A DNA stretch of 64,000 nucleotides, taken from the NCBI RefSeq assembly GCF_023715785.1, contig NZ_JAMBOX010000006.1:124001-188000 (forward strand), given 5' to 3'. This DNA is from Neobacillus niacini. GTDB lineage: Bacteria > Bacillota > Bacilli > Bacillales > Cytobacillaceae. Under the pieces are notes generated by a model. That model searched no databases, was not told the DNA's origin, and worked only from the letters and a program-made list of their open reading frames with translations. This document shows, piece after piece, positions 34,477-42,985 of the stretch; the first letter of the stretch is position 1; every line of letters begins with the position of its first letter. The position numbers and the translations under genes are program-made.

Positions 34477-35640
34477 ATGCAAAATTTTATTTTTCAAAAT
34501 CCCACCAAATTAATTTTTGGAAAAGACCAGTTGGTTCATTTGAAAACAGAGATTCCGCGCTACGGAAATAAGGTGCTGCTCGTCTATGGTGGCGGCAGTA
34601 TCAAGCGGTCTGGTCTATATGAAAAGGTGATGTCCCTTTTAAATGAAATCGATGCTCAGGTTTTTGAACTTTCCGGAGTGGAACCGAATCCGCGCGTAAC
34701 AACAGCACGCAAAGGTGTGGATATTTGCAAACAAGAAGGAGTAGAATTCATCCTCGCTGTCGGCGGCGGCAGCGTGATCGATTGCACGAAACTGATTGCG
34801 GCCGGAGCAAAATATGAAGGCGACCCATGGGATCTTGTAATCAAAAAAGCTTCTGCCAAAGAGGCCCTTCCATTTGGCACTGTATTAACACTCGCTGCAA
34901 CCGGTTCTGAAATGAACTCCGGCTCTGTCATCACCAACTGGGAAAGTAATGAAAAATATGGCTGGGGCAGTCCACTGACCTTTCCGAAATTTTCAATCCT
35001 TGACCCGGTTAATACATTTACTGTCCCTAGAAATCAAACCATCTATGGTATCGTTGACATGATGTCGCATGTTTTTGAACATTACTTCCATCTCGAAGAA
35101 AAAACCGAATTTCAGGACCGTATGTGCGAGTCGCTATTGATTACTGTCATGGAAACGGCCCCGAAACTGCTGGATGACTTGGAAAACTATGACCATCGGG
35201 CAACAATCCTGTACAGTGGCACGATGGCGTTAAATGGCATGTTGAACATGGGTTATCGGGGAGACTGGGCCACCCACAACCTTGAGCATGCGGTGTCGGC
35301 TGTTTATGACATTCCGCACGGCGGCGGACTGGCCATTCTGTTCCCGCATTGGATGGAGCATAATCTCCATGTCAAGCCGGAGCGCTTTAAGCAGCTTGCC
35401 GTAAGAGTTTTTGGTGTCAATCCAGAGGGCAAGACCGCTGAGGAGGCAGGCCTGGAAGGCATCCGCAAGCTGCGTGAGTTCTGGAACAGCATCGATGCCC
35501 CATCCAGACTGGCAGATTACGACATCGATGACAGCAAGCTTGAATTAATGGCCGACCGTGCTATGGTCTACGGAGAGTTTGGCAATTTTACTAAGCTCAA
35601 CAAAGAAGATTGCCTGGCGATTTATCGGGCTGCATTATAA
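34477..35640 (+). CDS. yugJ: iron-containing alcohol dehydrogenase, butanol dehydrogenase type, 387 aa
   Basis: Group III Fe-ADH of the YugJ/YugK (BdhA/BdhB) type, reducing aldehydes with NAD(P)H. The dinucleotide region is [16 protein letters not shown] and [15 protein letters not shown]. Iron ligands fall in [15 protein letters not shown] and [21 protein letters not shown], with HWMEH after. ATG 34477 follows AAGGATGGTGTCGAAT; an ATG 36 bp upstream would add residues with no family match. Same length as B. subtilis YugJ (387 aa). Spacing allows a shared transcript with rocG. Confidence 0.88.
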   Translation: MQNFIFQNPTKLIFGKDQLVHLKTEIPRYGNKVLLVYGGGSIKRSGLYEKVMSLLNEIDAQVFELSGVEPNPRVTTARKGVDICKQEGVEFILAVGGGSVIDCTKLIAAGAKYEGDPWDLVIKKASAKEALPFGTVLTLAATGSEMNSGSVITNWESNEKYGWGSPLTFPKFSILDPVNTFTVPRNQTIYGIVDMMSHVFEHYFHLEEKTEFQDRMCESLLITVMETAPKLLDDLENYDHRATILYSGTMALNGMLNMGYRGDWATHNLEHAVSAVYDIPHGGGLAILFPHWMEHNLHVKPERFKQLAVRVFGVNPEGKTAEEAGLEGIRKLREFWNSIDAPSRLADYDIDDSKLELMADRAMVYGEFGNFTKLNKEDCLAIYRAAL

Positions 35641-35647
35641 AGTGGAG

Positions 35648-35679
35648 AGGCTCAGGCTGGTTGGTCTGGGCCTTTTTTA
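35648..35679 (+). terminator. terminator after Fe-ADH gene
   Basis: AGGCTCAG / CTGGGCCT stem with T run. Confidence 0.75.
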
Positions 35680-35686
35680 CGGGGTT

Positions 35687-35874
35687 CGACAGAAAAACTC
35701 GGTTATACGACAGAGAAACTAGACTATACGACAGTAAACTAGTGTTATGCGACAGTAAACTAGGGTTATGCGACAGAAAAACTGGATTATACGACAGTAA
35801 ACTTGGGTTATACGACAGAAAAACCCAGTTATACGCGAATAAAGCCCCCCACACGACAGTTTGTAAAAAAATCA
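35687..35874. repeat. 21-bp tandem array, 8 to 9 units
   Basis: CGACAG-type cores start at 35687, 35708, 35729, 35750, 35771, 35792, 35813, then a decayed copy at 35834 and one shifted by a base at 35854. The unit is CGACAG, then TAAACTAG or AAAAACT, then GGTTATA or GTGTTATG. Repeats are better kept on the left. With seven codons per unit both strands stay open, giving heptapeptide series such as DRKTRLY and DSKLGLY. It sits between the Fe-ADH terminator and pgi. Confidence 0.92.
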
Positions 35875-35971
35875 TCGAAATTGGGCACGCTTACACAAGG
35901 GGCTTCGCCTTGATTATCTGTCCCGCTTTGTATAAAGTTGTTAATGAAAATAAAAATATGGAGGATCATGC

Positions 35972-37321
35972 ATGACACACGTTCATTTTGACTATTCAAA
36001 AGCACTCTCCTTCTTTGGAGAACATGAACTTACATACTTACGCGATGCGGTAAAAGTGGCGCATCATTCCCTGCATGAAAAAACGGGGGCAGGCAGTGAC
36101 TTTTTAGGCTGGATTGAATTGCCAACCGAATATGACAAAGAGGAGTTTGCCAGGATTCAAAAGGCCGCGGAAAAGATCAAGTCTGATTCGGATATCCTTA
36201 TCGTAATCGGCATCGGCGGTTCCTATTTGGGAGCACGCGCTGCAATTGAAATGTTGCAGCATAGCTTTTACAATGCCCTGCCAAAAGAAAAGCGCTCCAC
36301 TCCGCAAATTGTATTTGCCGGAAATAATATTAGCTCTACTTATATGAGAGATGTCATGGATCTCCTCGATGGGAAGGATTTTTCCATCAATGTCATTTCT
36401 AAATCAGGTACTACAACAGAACCAGCGATTGCTTTCCGGATTTTCCGAAAAATTTTGGAAGAAAAATATGGTGCCGAGGAGGCGCGCAAACGTATCTACG
36501 CCACTACAGACAAGGCCAGAGGTGCGTTAAAGACACTGGCAACTGAGGAAGGCTACGAAACATTTGTCATTCCTGACGATGTTGGCGGCCGTTATTCCGT
36601 TTTAACAGCTGTCGGTTTATTGCCGATTGCTGTGAGCGGTGCCGATATCGAAAGAATGATGGAGGGTGCCGCAAAGGCTCAGGAGGATTTCGGACATTCC
36701 GAGCTTGAGGAAAATCTCGCCTATCAATATGCCGCGGTCAGAAATGCTCTTTACAACAAAGGAAAAACCATTGAGATGCTGATTAACTATGAGCCGGGGC
36801 TGCAATATTTTTCTGAGTGGTGGAAGCAGCTGTTCGGCGAAAGTGAAGGAAAGGACCAAAAAGGGATTTTCCCTTCATCGGCCAACTTTTCGACCGACCT
36901 GCATTCTTTAGGACAATACATTCAAGAAGGGCGCCGCGATTTATTCGAAACCATTATTAAGGTGGAAAAGCCGCGCCATGAACTGACCGTTGAGGCAGTG
37001 GATAACGACCTCGACGGCCTTAATTATCTTGCCGGCCAGACGGTTGATTTCGTCAACAATAAAGCATTTGAAGGAACCATGCTTGCCCACACAGATGGGG
37101 GCGTGCCGAATTTGATCGTAACAATTCCAGCTGTAGATGAGTATACCTTCGGCTATCTAGTCTATTTCTTTGAAAAAGCCTGCGCGATGAGCGGCTATCT
37201 CCTCGGAGTCAATCCATTTGACCAGCCAGGCGTCGAGGCATACAAGGTCAATATGTTTGCCCTCCTTGGCAAACCAGGCTTTGAAGAGAAAAAAGCGGAA
37301 CTTGAAAAACGATTGAAATAA
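35972..37321 (+). CDS. pgi: glucose-6-phosphate isomerase, 449 aa
   Basis: Glycolytic interconversion of glucose-6-P and fructose-6-P. Family blocks [46 protein letters not shown] and [13 protein letters not shown] are all present. Length (449 aa) fits the Bacillus enzyme. ATG after GGAGGATCATGC. Ends with a strong terminator before yugN, which keeps the order pgi-yugN-yugO close to B. subtilis. Confidence 0.95.
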   Translation: MTHVHFDYSKALSFFGEHELTYLRDAVKVAHHSLHEKTGAGSDFLGWIELPTEYDKEEFARIQKAAEKIKSDSDILIVIGIGGSYLGARAAIEMLQHSFYNALPKEKRSTPQIVFAGNNISSTYMRDVMDLLDGKDFSINVISKSGTTTEPAIAFRIFRKILEEKYGAEEARKRIYATTDKARGALKTLATEEGYETFVIPDDVGGRYSVLTAVGLLPIAVSGADIERMMEGAAKAQEDFGHSELEENLAYQYAAVRNALYNKGKTIEMLINYEPGLQYFSEWWKQLFGESEGKDQKGIFPSSANFSTDLHSLGQYIQEGRRDLFETIIKVEKPRHELTVEAVDNDLDGLNYLAGQTVDFVNNKAFEGTMLAHTDGGVPNLIVTIPAVDEYTFGYLVYFFEKACAMSGYLLGVNPFDQPGVEAYKVNMFALLGKPGFEEKKAELEKRLK

Positions 37322-37327
37322 CATCTA

Positions 37328-37372
37328 TGTAAAAAGTGCTTGGCCATTTTAGGCCGGCACTTTTTTTATTTT
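37328..37372 (+). terminator. terminator after pgi
   Basis: AAAAAGTGC..GGCC / GGCC.GCACTTTTT stem and T run. Confidence 0.85.
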
Positions 37373-37419
37373 TCAAAATGGGGAAAACTAAAATGATTGA
37401 TTTAAAGGGGGGATTGCTG

Positions 37420-37827
37420 ATGATTCAATTGCCATCAAAAGTTGAGAGCAAACAGTTTGATTTGTATAAACTGGAACAAAAATTAAAACCAATCGGGTAT
37501 TCGATTGGCGGGAATTGGGATTATGACCGAGGCTTCTTTGATTACAAAATCAATGAGCATGATGGCTATCAATATTTAAGATTGCCGTTTACGGCAGTCG
37601 ATGGCCAGCTTGATATGAGAGGCTGCACGGTGGAGCTTGGAAGGCCGTTTTTGCTGTCTCACCAGTTTGAGGCAGGAATAGACCAACAGGGAACTGCCGG
37701 CGTGTTCTCAGGCAGTTTTAGTCAGTTTCAGGAGCCTGAAGACAAAGATGCAAATCTCCCTGACCGCTATCAAGAGATCGGCCAGGCTCTTGTTGCAGAA
37801 TTGGAGTCGGTGCTTCTATCGGATTAA
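37420..37827 (+). CDS. yugN: YugN family protein, 135 aa
   Basis: YugN-like protein, function unknown. Visible blocks: LEQKLKPIGYSIGGNWDYDRGFFDYKI, LRLPFTAVDGQLDMRGCTVELGRPFLLSHQF, and a C-terminal helix YQEIGQALVAELESVL. The ATG at 37420 has AAAGGGGGGATTGCTG upstream and gives a length equal to B. subtilis YugN (134 aa). Upstream in-frame starts run into the pgi terminator. Convergent with yugO. Confidence 0.82.
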   Translation: MIQLPSKVESKQFDLYKLEQKLKPIGYSIGGNWDYDRGFFDYKINEHDGYQYLRLPFTAVDGQLDMRGCTVELGRPFLLSHQFEAGIDQQGTAGVFSGSFSQFQEPEDKDANLPDRYQEIGQALVAELESVLLSD

Positions 37828-37840
37828 CCTTATTTTATCC

Positions 37841-37978
37841 CACATTAACGGGCTGTAAGACCCCCACCTTAATACTTAGACAAATCGAAGAAGTATAGGT
37901 GGGGGATAACTGCCCGTAAATGTCCGATTGGTTCAACTAACAATCAGTGGGGTATGGAAAAAACTCCCACTGATTGAA
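37841..37978. other. two-hairpin structured segment, possible IS200/IS605-like relic or ncRNA
   Basis: Outer stem ACGGGC (37848-37853) with GCCCGT (37912-37917) encloses CCCCCACCT (37861-37869) paired with AGGTGGGGG (37897-37905). After it, CAATCAGTGGG (37941-37951) pairs perfectly with CCCACTGATTG (37966-37976). It lies between the ends of yugN and yugO. No T run follows, so ordinary termination is unlikely to explain it. IS200/IS605 ends carry similar hairpins, but no transposase is present. Confidence 0.55.
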
Positions 37979-37981
37979 GTT

Positions 37982-38968
37982 TCACTTTATCAATAACAGC
38001 TGATCGGCTTCTTCGAGCTTTAACGAATGGGGAGGATTCAAAATGGTTTCCTCCCCTCTTTTGATTCCGACTATCACAAAGCCTTCCGTTAGCTTTGCTG
38101 CGCACAATTCTCTAAAGGACCTTCCAATCTCCTTCTCGGAAAGGGAAACGGCAGTGACCCGGTTTTCCTCCAGCTCGTTCACAAGCTCCGAAAGCAGCCC
38201 GTCACCGCCCGTGTGCAGGCTGTTGACCATAAACACACTCGTTAGCTTATTGGATTGAATCACCTCATCCGCCCCAGCTCGTTTTGCATTTATTACCTGC
38301 TCCGCTGTTAATATTTCAACAATACATTTTACATTGGCACATAAGCCTTTAATCGTCAGCAAGGTAAGAATACTGTTCATATCTGCCTGCAGCTCGTTAT
38401 TGCCGCGGTCTGCAGTAATTAGCACCTTTTCTGCATGGTTAATATCACTTTTAACAATCGTATCGTCAACGTGTGCCTTCCCTTTGATAAAATGGACAAA
38501 CCTTGACACCACCGGGTTTTCGTCCAGGGTTTCATCAATCAGGACAATCATTTGTGGATAAGGCATTTTTGTAAGTTTATTTATTAACTCCCGGGATCGT
38601 TCATTCCAGCCAATAATAATAATATGCCCCTTGCCTTTAAACGGGATTTTTCCTTCAACAAAGGCATCCTGCTTTGTGACGGCCGCAGCAGCGAGCGTCC
38701 CAAAATAGGAGGAAACAACGCCGACTCCAATTAATATCAGGATTAATGCGGTAAGTCTACCTAAGATGGAATGAGGAACAAAATCGCCATAACCTACGGT
38801 TGATGCCGTGATGATGGCCCACCAAATTCCATCAAAAATCGTTGGGAAGGTGTCAGGCTCAAGGAAATGAATGGAGATTCCAAATATCAAAAAAACAAGA
38901 ATGGCAATCAGCAATATTCGAGTAAGAAGCGGCATCCGCAGGAAGTTGATAAATATTCGATTTGTCAT
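37982..38968 (-). CDS. yugO: potassium channel YugO, 328 aa
   Basis: Two-TM potassium channel with a cytosolic RCK/TrkA-N domain. First membrane helix at about 15-34, pore loop with selectivity filter TVGYGD (57-62), second helix at 69-93 (LTALILILIGVGVVSSYFGTLA). The ligand-binding domain starts IIIIGWNERSRELI, a degenerate Rossmann site, and ends with a TrkA-C part LKLEEADQLLLI. In B. subtilis YugO conducts the potassium signals of biofilms. ATG 38968 follows GAGGTGATTGCCC; length equals B. subtilis YugO. Confidence 0.92.
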   Translation of the reverse strand: MTNRIFINFLRMPLLTRILLIAILVFLIFGISIHFLEPDTFPTIFDGIWWAIITASTVGYGDFVPHSILGRLTALILILIGVGVVSSYFGTLAAAAVTKQDAFVEGKIPFKGKGHIIIIGWNERSRELINKLTKMPYPQMIVLIDETLDENPVVSRFVHFIKGKAHVDDTIVKSDINHAEKVLITADRGNNELQADMNSILTLLTIKGLCANVKCIVEILTAEQVINAKRAGADEVIQSNKLTSVFMVNSLHTGGDGLLSELVNELEENRVTAVSLSEKEIGRSFRELCAAKLTEGFVIVGIKRGEETILNPPHSLKLEEADQLLLIK

Positions 38969-39178
38969 GGGCAATCACCTCATTTCCAGCATCCATTCCA
39001 TTATTATTTACGAAAAAAAATCATCTAATAAGATTCCGCGGCTTATTTTTCAATATGGGCGCTGTTGTCACAAAACCTTCGAAACTTTTCAAAAAACCAG
39101 CTTGTATAATCTGCCCAAAACTTGTAAATTATGTTTAATAACATGGATATAGTCCTAAATATGAAAAGAGGTTGAGAC

Positions 39179-39352
39179 ATGGAAACTAGTATGAACTCCC
39201 TGTTAACCAGCATTGAAAAAACTAGAATGGAAATGATTCAACTGGCTTTTCAGCACGGGTACACCAACCCGGCTGTGGTACAATGCAGCCAAAAACTTGA
39301 TACACTATTAAATTCATATAATCATACAGCCGATAAGCCTTCCCGTCGTTAG
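39179..39352 (+). CDS. Spo0E-like aspartyl-phosphate phosphatase, 57 aa
   Basis: Short helical-hairpin protein, the Spo0E family fold. It carries the family motif in QCSQKLDTLLNSY (S-X-X-L-D), preceded by IEKTRMEMIQLAFQHGYTNPAVV. Spo0E-type phosphatases remove phosphate from Spo0A~P and delay sporulation. AAAAGAGGTTGAGAC is the ribosome site. The stop codon is built into a terminator hairpin. This copy is short, without the C-terminal tail of B. subtilis Spo0E, as in YnzD and YisI. Confidence 0.88.
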   Translation: METSMNSLLTSIEKTRMEMIQLAFQHGYTNPAVVQCSQKLDTLLNSYNHTADKPSRR

Positions 39353-39367
39353 GGAAGGTTTTTTTGT
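39337..39367 (+). terminator. terminator overlapping the Spo0E-like stop
   Basis: CCTTCCC / GGGAAGG stem with TTTTTTT; loop includes the stop codon. Confidence 0.8.
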
Positions 39368-39447
39368 ATCCAGGCAAAGGAATAAATTCCAGATGTTTTG
39401 CGAACGTTAAAGGGAAAATGAACGATTTTCTTATGAGGTGCAGCGAA

Positions 39448-41124
39448 GTGATCAAGGAAACAACCAAAGAGCGAAGATTTATCCTTTTTGCCTTGCTTGT
39501 ACTGGCGGTCTATCTTTCTCCATTATTTATTCTGCAGGAAAATGCCCATATCCGTGTCCATGATAATCTTGATTCAAACCTGGCCTGGTATAAGGTTCTG
39601 GCACGGAGCGGAGAAATATTCGGAGGTGTCCAAGGGGTCATCCCGCAAATCATTAATGGGGTGCTGCCACGGAATGCATTTGGAACCGAGTATAGCGTGA
39701 TTGTCTGGCTCCACTCCCTTCTGCCAACCATGGTTGCCTATGGGGTAAGCCAGGCATTGACAAGGGTGGTTGCTTTTTTCGGGATGTATATGCTCCTGAA
39801 AAAACATCTGCTACCCGGTGAAAAATGGCTCACGCTAAATGTTACGGCCTCGCTTGCCTTTGCCTTGACCCCATTCTGGCCATCCGGCATGCTGAGCACA
39901 TTGGGGATGCCACTTGCGCTTTGGGCATTCTTGAATATCCGAAGCGGTGAAGGCTCGGTAAGGGATTATGTAGTTCTCACACTAATCCCGTTCTATGCCA
40001 GTATCGTGTTGGGCTTTTTCTTTTTCTTGAGTGCAATGGGGATCTTTTGGCTGACGGATGTGATTCGCAAAAAAGGCTGGAATCTGCCCTTTCTAGCTGC
40101 AATTGCTTATATGACATTTGTCTTTATGCTGGTGGAGTACCGCTTGGTTTACTCGTTCCTCTTCAAAGGAGAGCCGAATAGCCGCGATGAATACTTTCAT
40201 GCCCATCTGCCGTTTTGGCGGGCAGTCCGGCTGACCTTTAAAAACTATGTTCTTGGCCATACCCATGTGATGACCTTGCATACATTATTTATTCTGCCTG
40301 CCACATTCATTGCCATTTATTTTGTTTATTCAAAAAAGCTGTGGAAGCAAGAGAAAATCTATGTATTTCTTTTTAGCTTGAATTTCCTTTTATCGCTTTG
40401 GTATGCGTTCTGGTTTTATGAGGGCTGGCTGCCGTTGACAAAAAAGTTTCATTTTCTGGATACGTTCAATTTCGCCCGCTATCATTTTTTGCGGCCGATG
40501 GTGATTTACGCGAGCTTTGCCTTGGCATTAAAGATCATCGTGCTTCAAGGGGGCAGTTGGGCGAAAACAGCGAAGTGGCTGGCTGTTATGCAAATCTTGT
40601 TTTTGGGATTATATAATGATGAAATTATCTACCGAAATAAACCATCCGTAAAAGAATTTTATGCCGAGGAACTGTTCACAGAAATAAAAAATCATATTGC
40701 CCTTCCGCCAGAAGAGTATCGAGTTGCCAGTATCGGACTCCACCCGGCTATCGCCCAGTATAATGGCTTTTACACGCTCGATACCTATAACAATTTTTAT
40801 CCATTAAGCTATAAACATCAATTTCGGAAAATAATTGAAAAGGAATTGGTCAAAAATAAGGCGATTCGAAAATATTTTGACCAATGGGGCGGCCGCTGCT
40901 ACCTGTTTACGGCGCAGCTGGGAAAAAGATACATGATCAAGAAAGACTCGAAACGGCGGCTGAAAAATTTGGAATTGAATACCGATGTGTTTAAAGAAAT
41001 GGGCGGCCGCTATATTTTTTCCGCTCTTCCCATTGATAATGCCGCAGAAAATCAGCTGACCCTTGAGCGGGTGTTCCAATCAAAAACGTCAGCTTGGAAA
41101 GTGTACTTATATAAGACATATTGA
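39448..41124 (+). CDS. ykoS: YkoS-like polytopic membrane protein (DUF6044), 558 aa
   Basis: Large membrane protein with about ten or more transmembrane segments (first at FILFALLVLAVYLSPLFIL), and an extracellular-type soluble tail. Early DNLDSNLAWYKVLAR follows the first helix, a DxxDxN-like motif typical of membrane glycosyltransferase-like (GT-C) proteins. Relatives of B. subtilis YkoS share the arrangement, and the next gene is a YkoT-type GT2 enzyme 19 bp on. I choose GTG at 39448 with GAGGTG seven bases upstream. Probably transfers or exports a sugar made by the partner (inference). Confidence 0.78.
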   Translation: MIKETTKERRFILFALLVLAVYLSPLFILQENAHIRVHDNLDSNLAWYKVLARSGEIFGGVQGVIPQIINGVLPRNAFGTEYSVIVWLHSLLPTMVAYGVSQALTRVVAFFGMYMLLKKHLLPGEKWLTLNVTASLAFALTPFWPSGMLSTLGMPLALWAFLNIRSGEGSVRDYVVLTLIPFYASIVLGFFFFLSAMGIFWLTDVIRKKGWNLPFLAAIAYMTFVFMLVEYRLVYSFLFKGEPNSRDEYFHAHLPFWRAVRLTFKNYVLGHTHVMTLHTLFILPATFIAIYFVYSKKLWKQEKIYVFLFSLNFLLSLWYAFWFYEGWLPLTKKFHFLDTFNFARYHFLRPMVIYASFALALKIIVLQGGSWAKTAKWLAVMQILFLGLYNDEIIYRNKPSVKEFYAEELFTEIKNHIALPPEEYRVASIGLHPAIAQYNGFYTLDTYNNFYPLSYKHQFRKIIEKELVKNKAIRKYFDQWGGRCYLFTAQLGKRYMIKKDSKRRLKNLELNTDVFKEMGGRYIFSALPIDNAAENQLTLERVFQSKTSAWKVYLYKTY

Positions 41125-41143
41125 CATCGGGGGTATTTGACAG

Positions 41144-42163
41144 ATGACGGAACCAGTTCTGACTATTGTTGTCCCATGTTATAACGAGGAAGAAGTTTTG
41201 CCGGAAACAATGGCCACGCTTACGCTTTTGTTGGAGGAATTGATTGCCGAATCGCTTGTTTCCGGGCAAAGCAAGCTTCTGTTTGTCGATGATGGGAGTA
41301 AGGATCGGACATGGGAATTGATTTATAAAGAGGGGCTCCGAAATGACTTTGTCCGGGGCCTGAAACTCTCGCGCAATGTCGGACATCAGAATGCGCTGCT
41401 GGCCGGACTAAGTGCTGCCAAAGAACGCTCGGATTGCGCCGTTTCCATTGATGCCGATTTGCAGGATGATATTACAGTCATCCGCGAGTTTATCTTGAAA
41501 TACCATGCAGGCTGTGACATTGTGTACGGCGTCCGCAAAGGCCGTGATCGTGATTCAGTCTTTAAGCGAAGCACCGCCCAAGGCTTTTATAAAATCATGA
41601 AAAGGCTCGGAGTCGACCTCGTTTATAACCATGCTGATTTCAGGCTAATGAGCAAGCGGGCATTGCATGAACTGGAGCAATTTAAAGAGGTAAACTTATT
41701 TTTGCGGGGAATCGTGCCCCTCATCGGTTTTCACACAGATATCGTGTACTATGACCGTCTTGAACGGCAGGCGGGTGAGACAAAATATCCGTTAAAAAAG
41801 ATGCTTGCGTTTGCTTTTGACGGGATCACCTCTTTTTCTGTATCGCCGATTCGCATGGTGTCAGTTGTAGGATTTGTTTCCTTTCTGATGAGTATGGTGT
41901 TCGGAGGGTATTTCTTGGCCCTTAAATTCACCGGGAATACTGAGACCGGTTGGACCTCGCTAATTACCTCTATCTGGCTGATTGGCGGCTTACAGTTGAT
42001 TGCAATCGGCTTAATTGGCGAGTATGTCGGAAAAATATATAAAGAAACGAAGCAGCGTCCTAAATTTATCGTTGATATCGATACGTTAAATTTGCCGTTG
42101 CCAAGACGCCATTTTCTTGACCAAGAATTAGATTATCGAAAAGTATCTGAGACGAGTCAGTAG
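41144..42163 (+). CDS. ykoT: YkoT-like glycosyltransferase, GT2 (DPM1-type), 339 aa
   Basis: Bactoprenol-phosphate glycosyltransferase-like enzyme. N-terminal GT2 domain: LTIVVPCYNEEEVLPETMATL, FVDDGSKDRTWE, and the DxD region SIDADLQDD. Two C-terminal transmembrane helices (MVSVVGFVSFLMSMVFGGYF and LITSIWLIGGLQLIAIGLIGEYVG) anchor it to the inner membrane. Such enzymes load a sugar on undecaprenyl phosphate for a GT-C partner, here the preceding YkoS-like protein. The two genes form an operon with a 19-bp gap. Confidence 0.87.
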   Translation: MTEPVLTIVVPCYNEEEVLPETMATLTLLLEELIAESLVSGQSKLLFVDDGSKDRTWELIYKEGLRNDFVRGLKLSRNVGHQNALLAGLSAAKERSDCAVSIDADLQDDITVIREFILKYHAGCDIVYGVRKGRDRDSVFKRSTAQGFYKIMKRLGVDLVYNHADFRLMSKRALHELEQFKEVNLFLRGIVPLIGFHTDIVYYDRLERQAGETKYPLKKMLAFAFDGITSFSVSPIRMVSVVGFVSFLMSMVFGGYFLALKFTGNTETGWTSLITSIWLIGGLQLIAIGLIGEYVGKIYKETKQRPKFIVDIDTLNLPLPRRHFLDQELDYRKVSETSQ

Positions 42164-42169
42164 TAAAAG

Positions 42170-42202
42170 GGCTTCCCGGCTTGGGGGGCTCTTATTTTTT
42201 GA
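42170..42202 (+). terminator. terminator after ykoT
   Basis: AGGGCTTCCC / GGGGGGCTCT with G-U wobbles, T run. Confidence 0.65.
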
Positions 42203-42325
42203 GTAAAAGGGCGGTTTAATTAATTTTTAGTCGTACACCCCCCTGTTTTTGAATACATATGGGTAGACAGGCTTAATTTTTAACATGCGGCTTGGAACGC
42301 CATAACTGTTGGGGGGCAGATTAGA

Positions 42326-42952
42326 ATGAATGTATTTTTAAGCTATATATTGTTGGGACTATCTCTTGCCGCACCAATTGGCCCCATTAATGCGGCCCAG
42401 ATTGACAGGGGGATTCGCAACGGGTTTATGCATGCTTGGCTGGTAGGGGTCGGCGCCGTGCTTGCCGATGGTGTATATATGTTGATTGTTTACATAGGAG
42501 TAGTCAACTTTCTGGAAACGGAGTTCATGCAGACATTTCTCTGGCTGTTTGGCTTTTTTGTGCTCACTTATACCGGCATAGAAGCAATCATAAACGCGGG
42601 AAAAATTCATTTGGCGGAGCATCGGGGCGGGGAGCCATTAACCAAATCCTTTCTAACCGGATTTTTGATGTCGATTTCCAATCCATTAACGATTTTGTTT
42701 TGGCTGGGAATCTACGGATCGGTGCTGGCGAAGACTGCAGCCACTTATGACACAAGCCAGCTGGTGCTATACAGTAGTGCCATTTTTATTGGGTTGCTGC
42801 TATGGGATATCACAATGGCCGGCGTTGCCAGCAGCTTCCGCAAGTTTTTGACTTCGCGGCTGTTGGTGGTGATTTCGCTATTTTCAGGGATTTCAATGAT
42901 TGGCTTCGGCGTTTACTTTGGGGTTCAGGCGTTCCAGACATTATTTGGTTAA
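42326..42952 (+). CDS. LysE/RhtB-family amino-acid exporter, 208 aa
   Basis: Six-helix LysE-type exporter. The N-terminal signature LSYILLGLSLAAPIGPINAAQIDRG and the motif SNPLTILFWLGIYG in the third helix region are diagnostic. It would pump amino acids or related metabolites out with the proton gradient. Length agrees with the YrhP group. GGGGGGCAGATTAGA precedes the ATG. Convergent with the amino-acid permease downstream through a shared hairpin. Confidence 0.87.
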   Translation: MNVFLSYILLGLSLAAPIGPINAAQIDRGIRNGFMHAWLVGVGAVLADGVYMLIVYIGVVNFLETEFMQTFLWLFGFFVLTYTGIEAIINAGKIHLAEHRGGEPLTKSFLTGFLMSISNPLTILFWLGIYGSVLAKTAATYDTSQLVLYSSAIFIGLLLWDITMAGVASSFRKFLTSRLLVVISLFSGISMIGFGVYFGVQAFQTLFG

Positions 42953-42954
42953 AA

Positions 42955-42985
42955 AAAAGCTGGCGGTTGTATCACGCCAGCTACG
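42955..42985. terminator. bidirectional terminator, lysE-type/permease genes
   Basis: AGCTGGCG / CGCCAGCT stem between convergent stops; A-run on the left gives a T run for the minus-strand gene. Confidence 0.75.

Noticed and set aside
35610..35975. Heptapeptide-repeat protein on the plus strand (and a mirror frame on the minus strand)
   Set aside because: The frames exist only because 21 is a multiple of three; there is no ribosome site and the frame runs through a terminator into pgi.
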